Shown: positions 1-4,747 of the stretch, one piece after another
Layout: every line of letters starts with the position of its first letter
Numbering within the stretch: the first letter of the stretch is position 1
Assembly (NCBI GenBank): GCA_002367335.1
Contig: DFBI01000187.1
Span: 6,145 to 11,850 of the forward strand
Direction: 5' to 3'
Source of the DNA: Syntrophaceae bacterium UBA3084
Lineage (GTDB): Bacteria > Desulfobacterota > Syntrophia > Syntrophales > UBA6807
DNA length: 5,706 bases
Notes under the pieces: generated by a model
What the model was told of the DNA's origin: nothing
What the model saw: only the letters and a program-made list of their open reading frames with translations
The model's database searches: none
Program-made: the position numbers and the translations under genes

Positions 1-192
1 TATTTCAGTCAGTCCAAAGATGTAGAGGAAGTCCACGCGAAGCTCTACAAAGAGGCCATGAACCATGTCCTTGAGGAGAGAAAAACCACATACTATGTAT
101 GCATGATCTGCGGTTATGTTTCTGATGGGGTATTGCCTGAAGAGTGCCCAGTATGCGGGGTAAATAAAGAAAAATTCATCAGGTTTGAATAA
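1..192 (+). CDS. rbr: Rubrerythrin, C-terminal part (5' end outside window)
   Basis: Frame 1 is open from the first base to a TAA at 190-192 and gives 63 residues. The first part (EEVHAKLYKEA) fits the last helix of the rubrerythrin diiron domain, where an ExxH pair supplies iron ligands; here that is E9 and H12. The rest is a rubredoxin-like domain with two CxxC knuckles, C34-M-I-C37-G and C49-P-V-C52-G, which bind one Fe(SCys)4 centre, and it ends KFIRFE, a usual rubrerythrin end. Known role: cytoplasmic NAD(P)H-dependent peroxidase in anaerobes, taking electrons through the rubredoxin-type iron and reducing hydrogen peroxide at the diiron site. The gene lies 26 bases upstream of a peroxiredoxin and in the same operon as a superoxide reductase, which supports an oxidative-stress role. 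Family assignment is firm; total length and start cannot be seen. Confidence 0.93.
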   Translation, partial: YFSQSKDVEEVHAKLYKEAMNHVLEERKTTYYVCMICGYVSDGVLPEECPVCGVNKEKFIRFE

Positions 193-218
193 GGAATAAG
201 GGAAAGGGGGTAGCTGAT

Positions 219-932
219 ATGGCTGAAGAAAGCATTGGCTGTGGCAGGCCGACTGGAGCCGTGGTAGGTGAGCCGGCTCCTGAAGAAAACATAAACGAAA
301 AAGAAATTCAGAAAAAGGAGGATTCAATTATGAGCACAGTTAAAGTTGGAGGCAAGGCCCCGGATTTTGTGGCCCCGGCATATTATAAAGGGGTTTTTAC
401 TGAAGTTAAACTTTCAGATCATCTGGGCAAATGGGTGCTTTTATGTTTTTACCCCGGTGATTTCACCTTTGTCTGAGCTACCGAAGTATCGGCGGTCGCC
501 GATAAATATGGCGAGTTTCAGGAACTTGGTGTCGATGTAATATCCGTAAGTGTGGACAGCCAGTTTGTCCATAAGATGTGGGACGAAGAGGAGCTTTCAA
601 AGATGGTGGAAGGCGGTATTCCATTCCCGATGGTCTCTGATTCCGGAGGTCATGTAGGACGGGCATACGGAGTCTATGATGAGGGTGGAGGCGTAAATTT
701 CCGCGGCAGATTCATTATTGACCCGGATGGTGTTATCCAGGCTATGGAAGTTTTAACTCCCCCAGTCGGGAGAAAAGTTAAAGAAGCTATCCGACAGATA
801 CAGGCCTTCCAGCACGTGCGCAAAACAAATGGCGCAGAGGTAACACCGTCAGGGTGGGAACCGGGCAAACCAATACTTAAACCCGGACCGGATCTTGTGG
901 GCAAGGTGTGGAAGGTATGGAAACCTGAATAA
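219..932 (+). CDS. Selenocysteine-containing peroxiredoxin (AhpC/TSA family), UGA at 474-476 read as Sec
   Basis: Reading through the in-frame TGA gives one continuous peroxiredoxin. From the ATG at 330 it is 200 residues, the usual family length; from the ATG at 219 it is 237. Numbered from 330, the fold starts at VGGKAPDF, the active-site loop is P42-x3-T46-x2-Sec49 (YPGDFTFV then UGA), the catalytic Arg is probably R127 in FRGRFIIDPDG, and the C-terminal Prx region follows (residues 160-200). UGA sits exactly at the peroxidatic cysteine and homology continues without a frameshift, so a chance nonsense mutation is unlikely. A hairpin at 487-504 is a good SECIS candidate. Family role: cytoplasmic reduction of H2O2 or organic peroxides using a reductant such as thioredoxin. 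Oddity: the usual resolving Cys (VCP motif) is Thr172 here, and the only cysteines are C39 and, if the 219 start is used, C8 of the extension. Both starts have good ribosome binding sites. The 37-residue extension is low-complexity, Glu/Lys-rich and contains GCGRPTG. No sel genes lie in the window. Confidence 0.9.
315..321 (+). promoter_or_regulatory. Strong ribosome binding site AAGGAGG inside the longer peroxiredoxin frame
   Basis: AAGGAGG lies 8 bases before the ATG at 330 and matches the site before the superoxide reductase gene in sequence and spacing. It favours 330 as a real start giving a 200-residue protein beginning MSTVKVGGKAPDF. A second purine-rich site, GGAAAGGGGG at 201-210, lies 8 bases before the ATG at 219, so both starts may be used. 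Inference from sequence only. Confidence 0.7.
474..504 (+). promoter_or_regulatory. UGA selenocysteine codon with downstream bacterial SECIS-like hairpin
   Basis: The UGA at 474-476 is followed by 10 bases and then a perfect 7-bp stem, TATCGGC (487-493) pairing with GCCGATA (498-504), closed by the loop GGTC (494-497). Bacterial SECIS elements lie within the coding region just after the UGA and present a G/U-containing apical loop to SelB; the E. coli fdhF element also has GGUC in its apical region. The 17 bases between the UGA and the loop fit the known spacing. The hairpin overlaps codons for Val-Ser-Ala-Val-Ala-Asp and so must serve both coding and structure. Not proven without SelB binding or Sec incorporation data. 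Confidence 0.8.
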
Positions 933-969
933 ATTGCTTTACAAATCTATATAAAAAGGAGGTAAGAAA

Positions 970-1323
970 ATGAAATTCGGAGAATTACTGAAAAGTGCGG
1001 CAGCCGAAGGGAAAGAAAAACATGTCCCCGTTATTGAAATAGGTGAGGCACGAGCCGGAGAGGGTACAGATGTGGTAAGGGTGTTTATTGGCAAGGAGGT
1101 CCCGCATCCCAACACAGTAGAACATCATATCGAATGGGTAGAACTTTACGGGATAAAGAAAAACGATCAGGTAGTAAATCTCGGAAGAGCAACCTTTACA
1201 CCAGTTTACACTAATCCGAATGCCAGATTCCAGATAAATAACGTTGAGGAGTTTAAGGCTTTCTGCGCGCTTGGATACTGCAATATTCACGGGGTATGGC
1301 AGGATTGTATAGAAGTTGAGTAA
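970..1323 (+). CDS. sor: Superoxide reductase, class II (neelaredoxin / 1Fe-SOR)
   Basis: A 117-residue protein, the usual size for 1Fe superoxide reductase. It lacks the N-terminal desulforedoxin domain of class I desulfoferrodoxins. The catalytic Fe(His)4Cys site is complete: H18 in the EKHVP loop, H46 in VPHPNT, H52 in VEHHIEW, and C104 with H107 in the C-terminal CNIHGVW motif. E16 and K17 correspond to the flexible Glu-Lys pair of the EKH loop that acts in catalysis. Family role: cytoplasmic one-electron reduction of superoxide to hydrogen peroxide, usually with electrons from rubredoxin, without making O2. The start has AAAAAGGAGG about 7 bases upstream. It lies 37 bases after the peroxiredoxin stop, so the peroxide it makes can be removed by the peroxiredoxin and rubrerythrin encoded just upstream. 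No separate rubredoxin gene is visible; the rubredoxin domain of rubrerythrin or a distant gene may serve. Confidence 0.95.
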   Translation: MKFGELLKSAAAEGKEKHVPVIEIGEARAGEGTDVVRVFIGKEVPHPNTVEHHIEWVELYGIKKNDQVVNLGRATFTPVYTNPNARFQINNVEEFKAFCALGYCNIHGVWQDCIEVE

Positions 1324-1329
1324 GGAAGC

Positions 1330-2205
1330 ATGAGAAACAGAAGGGGCCTTGTTTTTTCCAGTGCCATCGAGAAAATTGGGCCCCTATCTATGAGTTATAT
1401 TAGAATGAATACTACAACCCCATCACCAATTTTGGAAGAAACACTTGAACACCTCTACGGAAAGTACAACAAACGCGAGTTTGTACATCCCGATCCACTG
1501 GAGTTTCTCTATGATTACAATGAACCCCGTGACCGGGAGATTGTCGGTCTTATTGCCTCTTCTCTCGCCTATGGCAGGGTTTCCCAGATAAACAAAAGTG
1601 TTTCAATTATCCTCGATCAAATGATTCCATCCCCCTTTGGCTTTCTTGAAGTTGCCTCCATGGAATCGCTTTTGCGCACGTTTTCCTCCTTCAAGCACAG
1701 ATTTACCACCGGGGAGGAAATTGCGGCAATGCTGTTCGGCATGAAAAACGTTATTATGAAATACGGTTCTCTCTATGCGTGTTTTAAAACCAGGTTTATA
1801 AATAACGACGAATCAATTTTACCGGCCATTATCGAATTTGTGGAAGATCTAAGTAGCGGGTTTAATTGCCGTAGCAACAGTCTGCTGCCTTTGCCCGCAA
1901 AGAGAAGTGCATGCAAAAGGCTCAATCTCTTTCTCCGCTGGATGGTGCGTCGTGATGACGTGGATCCTGGAGGATGGGATGATGTGCCGACATCCAGGCT
2001 TATTGTTCCTCTCGATACACACATGCACAGGATCTGCCTTACATTAGGTCTTACGAAACGCAAACAGGCAGACATGAAGACCGCCCTCGAAATAACAGAT
2101 TCATTCAGAGCTGTTGTTCCTGACGACCCGGTGCGGTACGATTTTGCCCTGACACGCCTGGGAATCCGGAAGGATGCAGACCTGGCATCTCTTTTGGACA
2201 AATAG
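1330..2205 (+). CDS. TIGR02757/DUF2400 family protein of unknown function
   Basis: The 291-residue product resembles the TIGR02757 (DUF2400) family. Telling segments, numbered from 1330, are PLEFLYDYNEPRDREIVGL (56-74), SSLAYGRVSQI (78-88), a basic helix around LNLFLRWMVRRDD (198-210), and the core IVPLDTHMHRICLTLGLTKR (225-244) followed by DDPVRYDFALTRLGI (265-279). The PLDTH-x-HR-x-LGL stretch recalls the VDTH-x-xR-xxx-RLGL motif of HhH-GPD DNA glycosylases, but I infer no activity from that. Most family members begin close to the LEHLYGKYN segment (about residue 40), so the first 20-25 residues are doubtful. ATG 1330 has AAGGAAG overlapping the SOR stop codon but very close (about 3 bases after AAGGA); ATG 1390 (M21) and 1405 (M26) lack a clear site. 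The 6-base gap to sor suggests translational coupling. No link between this family and oxidative stress is established. Confidence 0.82.
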   Translation: MRNRRGLVFSSAIEKIGPLSMSYIRMNTTTPSPILEETLEHLYGKYNKREFVHPDPLEFLYDYNEPRDREIVGLIASSLAYGRVSQINKSVSIILDQMIPSPFGFLEVASMESLLRTFSSFKHRFTTGEEIAAMLFGMKNVIMKYGSLYACFKTRFINNDESILPAIIEFVEDLSSGFNCRSNSLLPLPAKRSACKRLNLFLRWMVRRDDVDPGGWDDVPTSRLIVPLDTHMHRICLTLGLTKRKQADMKTALEITDSFRAVVPDDPVRYDFALTRLGIRKDADLASLLDK

Positions 2206-2243
2206 GGCAATAGCAGTCTTTTAACATAATTAAAGGAGAGCAT

Positions 2244-2984
2244 ATGAAGCTTGACAAATGGAAAATTTTCTGGGGCGTAACATTAATCTTACTGTCGGCA
2301 ATTTTTTATTTCATCCACTATCTGATCTTCAGAGATCCCCACCATATTTTTATTTATATGGTTGGAGATATTGCCTTTGTGTTTATCGAAGTGTTGCTCG
2401 TTACCATTATTATCCATGAATTGCTAAGCTACAGAGACACAAGGAACAGGCTCTACAAACTTAACATGATTATCGGAGTCTTCTTCAGTGAAATCGGGAC
2501 AGAACTTCTGAAAATTTTCTCCGAATTTGATCATAATGCCGAAAAAATGAGGGGGGATTTCGCCTCGTGTAAGGATTGGCTTGATCAGCGTTTTTCCAGT
2601 GCGCATAAAGACTGTAAGAGCCATAAATATGACATTGACAGCCGGAAAGGAGATTTGGAGGCGTTAAAAAGCTTGCTTTTGAATAAAAGACACTTCCTGG
2701 TCACGCTGTTACAGAATCCCACTTTGCTGGAGCATGAAACTTTTTCGGACCTCCTCTGGGCAGTGTTTCACCTTGCCGAGGAACTGTCTTACAGAGAGAA
2801 TGTCAAAGATTTAAAAGACGCTGATTATAAACATATCGCCAGCGACATAGAGAGAGCATACGTTCTTTTAACCGCCGAATGGCTGGTCTATATGAAGCAC
2901 CTGAAGGATAATTATCCCTATCTATTTTCTCTTGCCATGAGAACAAACCCATTTGACCCGGATGCCTCACCGGAGATAGAATAA
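2244..2984 (+). CDS. Conserved-looking two-helix membrane protein, function unknown
   Basis: A 246-residue protein with a clear AAAGGAGAG ribosome binding site just before the ATG. Two hydrophobic segments near the N terminus (about residues 8-29 and 35-61) are separated by a short loop with RDPHH and are likely transmembrane helices. No lipobox or cleavable signal peptide is seen. The remaining 185 residues are soluble, charged and mostly helical in character, with a Lys/Asp/Glu-rich middle (about 95-145) that could form a coiled coil. The C terminus holds the distinctive motif YPYLFSLAMRTNPFDP (224-239), which looks conserved, though I cannot name a family. Positive residues before helix 1 and after helix 2 suggest both ends are cytoplasmic. 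It follows the TIGR02757-like gene by 38 bases and is probably the last gene of the unit. I do not recognise a function. Confidence 0.8.
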   Translation: MKLDKWKIFWGVTLILLSAIFYFIHYLIFRDPHHIFIYMVGDIAFVFIEVLLVTIIIHELLSYRDTRNRLYKLNMIIGVFFSEIGTELLKIFSEFDHNAEKMRGDFASCKDWLDQRFSSAHKDCKSHKYDIDSRKGDLEALKSLLLNKRHFLVTLLQNPTLLEHETFSDLLWAVFHLAEELSYRENVKDLKDADYKHIASDIERAYVLLTAEWLVYMKHLKDNYPYLFSLAMRTNPFDPDASPEIE

Positions 2985-3022
2985 GTTTTTTAGCAGAAAA
3001 GTAGAATGCTGGTAACTACTCA

Positions 3023-3059
3023 GGTTCACAGTTCAGGGGTTCAAGGTTCAACAGTTGAA
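3023..3059. repeat. Short GGTTCA-type repeat cluster ending in a palindrome
   Basis: GGTTCA occurs at 3023-3028, 3038-3043 and 3045-3050, with the variant AGTTCA at 3030-3035, giving a roughly 7-8 base period. The cluster ends in the palindrome TTCAAC-A-GTTGAA at 3047-3059. Simple GTTCA-rich clusters of this kind are common in intergenic DNA of some anaerobes; any role is unknown. Confidence 0.55.
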
Positions 3060-3091
3060 TGAAGAGAATCGAATAATATCTCAATAAACAC

Positions 3092-3136
3092 GGGTAGGGG
3101 TGACTTTAGCCGCCCCTATCGGGAGGTTAAAACCTC
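3092..3136. repeat. Two adjacent palindromes, REP-like
   Basis: The first hairpin pairs TAGGGG (3095-3100) with CCCCTA (3113-3118). It extends inward by a U-G and a G-C pair and, past one A-C mismatch, a further C-G pair, leaving a TTTA loop, as if a once perfect palindrome has decayed. Five bases later GAGGTT (3123-3128) pairs with AACCTC (3131-3136) over a 2-base centre, so the structure would need to open to form a normal loop. No T-run follows on either strand, so an intrinsic terminator is not supported. The paired layout between convergent genes resembles REP/BIME elements. Confidence 0.5.
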
Positions 3137-3259
3137 TCCTTCCCTCTCCTCTATGAAATCCTGATCCTCTGCGGCAAGACGGTTTTGAAACCCCATGGAG
3201 TTCCCGACAAAATCACACGGGAAGATATCTTGCGTAAGCACGGAGCCTTAATTGAATAA
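3131..3259 (+). pseudogene. Possible 3' remnant of an unidentified gene
   Basis: After an in-frame TAA at 3128-3130, one + frame stays open for 42 codons to a TAA at 3257-3259. The later part reads like real protein (CGKTVLKPHG, then PDKITREDILRKHG, ending ALIE). There is no start codon or ribosome binding site in a sensible place, and the upstream end runs into the palindromic repeat. It may be the C-terminal end of a gene broken by that repeat or by a deletion. I do not recognise the family, and chance remains possible. Confidence 0.25.
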
Positions 3260-3545
3260 ACATTAAGCTCGTTCCGATCTATCCGGATTATTCGTCCTGC
3301 CTTATCCCGCTCCCCACCTGACGATTTTCTTAAGGGTTATCCGAAGGCCCGCATGTATTTTCCAGCATCCTGCGTTTTTTCCAAAAAAATGTCGGCTACA
3401 ACCCACAGCCACTGCATTTTACCCCATTACCCTGGTACGAAAAATGCTCTGAGCAGCATCTGTGGCCTCATGACGCACCTTATAGCGCGACTTGCTGTTT
3501 GAGCAGCTTAGGCTTATGTCGAATATCCAGAAATACCTCCGTAAA

Positions 3546-4361
3546 TTAAAAACTTTCTAATGAAATGAGTTGTGAGTATATCGGCTTGCCATAAAAAACA
3601 CGAGCAAGATGATCAAATTTCTCCGAAGCATCGGTTGTAAGAAATAACCTTTTTCCTTTTTTCGTGAGTTTTTTGTCTAAAGCGGGATATCTCGTCAGGT
3701 AATCTTTAAGCTTTTTAGCCACGATGGGTCCCTGATCAAGAACGGCTGCCCCGAGAGGAACTTGCCTTTCAAAGTTTTCATGTAAAATTGGATAATGTGT
3801 GCAGGCAAGCAGAATTGTATCGATTTCCCCATCCTGGTCAAATAATTCGCCCAAATACTTTGAAATTATCAGATCGGTTCCTTCCCAATCCTTTTCACCT
3901 GCTTCTATTATGGGTACCAAAAGCGGGCAGGCTTGTTGAAAAACCTCAATGGAAGGGTCCAAATCCTTAAATTCTTCGATATAAATACCTGAAGTAATAA
4001 CGCCCTCCGTGGCCAGTATGCCAATTTTACGACAGCTCCTTTCAGCAATCGCTTCGGCTGCAGGACGGATCACGCCAAGGACTCTTCTGTCAGGATATGC
4101 TTCGGGTAAGAACTCTTGTTGAATTCTCCTGAGGGCTCTGGAGGATGCCGTATTGCAGGCAATGATAACTAAAGGGCATCCCTGTTTGAAAAGAAAATCC
4201 ACTGCCTGCCTTGTAAACTCGTACACAATGTTCTGAGAACGATTGCCATAAGGAACTCTTGCATTGTCACCAAGATACAGATAATCATATTCGGGAAGAA
4301 GATTTACAACACTCTTCAACACGGTCAGACCGCCGAACCCTGAGTCAAAAAAACCTATCAT
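3546..4361 (-). CDS. murI: Glutamate racemase
   Basis: The product interconverts L- and D-glutamate without a cofactor and supplies D-Glu for peptidoglycan in the cytoplasm. From the ATG at 4361 the protein has 271 residues, within the usual 255-290. Family motifs are all present: the N-terminal FDSGFGGLTV with D6 and S7, GDNARVPYG (about 31-39), the first catalytic cysteine C69 in IIACNTAS, and the second, C187, in LLACTHYPIL. The ATG at 4361 gives the typical start MIGFFDSGFGG and has a purine-rich AGGAAGG about 12 bases upstream, a long spacing. An in-frame ATG at 4409 would add 16 residues (MYERAHINRTGRKNIL), but it has no ribosome binding site and this stretch is not family-like. The gene is divergent from comM and convergent with the gene at 2244-2984, so it is probably transcribed alone in this window. 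Confidence 0.96.
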   Translation of the reverse strand: MIGFFDSGFGGLTVLKSVVNLLPEYDYLYLGDNARVPYGNRSQNIVYEFTRQAVDFLFKQGCPLVIIACNTASSRALRRIQQEFLPEAYPDRRVLGVIRPAAEAIAERSCRKIGILATEGVITSGIYIEEFKDLDPSIEVFQQACPLLVPIIEAGEKDWEGTDLIISKYLGELFDQDGEIDTILLACTHYPILHENFERQVPLGAAVLDQGPIVAKKLKDYLTRYPALDKKLTKKGKRLFLTTDASEKFDHLARVFYGKPIYSQLISLESF

Positions 4362-4482
4362 GAGGATGTTTTTCCTTCCTGTTCTGTTTATATGAGCTCT
4401 TTCGTACATAGAAACGAGAAAAAATGCAAAGGGAAAAATCCTTGCTATATTTTTTTGAATCCAATAAAACTAAAAAATCTAA

Positions 4483-4697
4483 TCACGAAACTACGAAAAA
4501 AAGAATGAACGAAATTAAAATAAATGTTTTATCTTTTCTATTGCAGCAAGCTTCCGGGAAGTAAACTTTAAAATGATTAGTGTTATCCGTACCTGCCCTG
4601 TTAAATGCACTTTTGTTTTACATTTAACCGGGGTAATCTGCGAAATCTGTGGATTAAATTTTCTTTTTCGCGTCTTTGTACTTTCGTGTTTTCGTGA
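4483..4697. repeat. 215-bp noncoding segment bounded by inverted repeats (MITE-like or dispersed repeat)
   Basis: The left end TCACGAAACTACGAAA (4483-4498) matches the reverse complement of the right end (4682-4697) at 14 of 16 positions, and similar CGAAA units continue inward on both sides. TAA directly flanks each outer edge (4480-4482 and 4698-4700), which could be a short target duplication but is weak in AT-rich DNA. Inside lie a hairpin at 4596-4632 and a 9-base-period pair, AATCTGCG (4635-4642) and AATCTGTG (4644-4651). No open frame suggests a transposase. It may be a small nonautonomous element or a fused set of intergenic repeats. Confidence 0.5.
4596..4632. repeat. Internal hairpin with 8-bp perfect stem
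   Basis: GTTAAATG (4600-4607) pairs perfectly with CATTTAAC (4621-4628) around a 13-base loop. Past one T-C mismatch, CCC (4596-4598) pairs with GGG (4630-4632). There is no T-run after the stem, so it is not a typical terminator. It sits near the centre of the inverted-repeat-bounded segment. Confidence 0.5.
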
Positions 4698-4736
4698 TAA
4701 AAATATATCTTGTTTGGTTCCGGCTTGTCCGGGTTA

Positions 4737-4741
4737 GGGAG
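4737..4741 (+). promoter_or_regulatory. Ribosome binding site setting the TTG start of comM
   Basis: GGGAG (within TAGGGAGTG) lies 6 bases before TTG 4748. An in-frame TGA at 4742-4744 rules out any earlier start, and no ATG or GTG occurs in frame nearby, so this site and the TTG are the best initiation signals. Confidence 0.65.
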
Positions 4742-4747
4742 TGAAAT

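Larger units (their letters stand above)
2985..3545. other. Convergent intergenic region without an intact gene
   Basis: About 560 bases lie between the 3' ends of the membrane-protein gene (+) and murI (-). From left to right it holds a GGTTCA-type repeat cluster (3023-3059), two adjacent hairpins (3095-3136), a possible 3' coding remnant (3131-3259), and about 285 bases (3260-3545) with no convincing gene. An open + frame at 3267-3452 has no ATG and no recognisable motif. The minus strand of the last part shows several short frames broken by stops. TGAGCAGC occurs twice (3450-3457 and 3500-3507). No classic hairpin-plus-T-run terminator was found for either convergent gene. Confidence 0.7.
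4362..4747. other. Divergent intergenic region between murI and comM
   Basis: This AT-rich stretch must hold promoters for both genes. For comM, a weak candidate is TTGTAC at 4676-4681 with TAAAAA at 4698-4703, 16 bases apart, preceded by an extended -10 TG (4695-4696). No convincing murI promoter was found. Most of the interval is taken up by the repeat-bounded segment at 4483-4697. A small palindrome, CTTCC-G-GGAAG, sits at 4551-4561. No coding frame has family-like content. Confidence 0.6.

Noticed and set aside
474..476. Peroxiredoxin as a pseudogene with a premature stop
   Set aside because: The UGA replaces the catalytic residue itself, the frame is intact on both sides with all other motifs preserved, and a SECIS-like hairpin follows at the right distance.
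478..666. Minus-strand open frame of about 60 codons across the peroxiredoxin
   Set aside because: It is antisense to a well-supported gene, and its content does not resemble any protein family I know.
985..1290. Minus-strand open frame antisense to superoxide reductase
   Set aside because: The + strand gene has every metal ligand of the SOR site; the antisense frame has no motif or ribosome binding site.
1773..2243. Minus-strand 156-codon frame across the TIGR02757-family gene
   Set aside because: It is Arg/Ser-rich shadow coding with no recognised motif and lies opposite a gene with family-typical sequence.
3095..3136. Bidirectional intrinsic terminator between convergent genes
   Set aside because: The hairpins are present but neither strand has a T-run after the stem; a repeat element fits better, although Rho-dependent or unusual termination cannot be excluded.
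4480..4700. CRISPR array
   Set aside because: The CGAAA and AATCTGYG repeats are too short, irregular and close together, and there are no spacers of even length.
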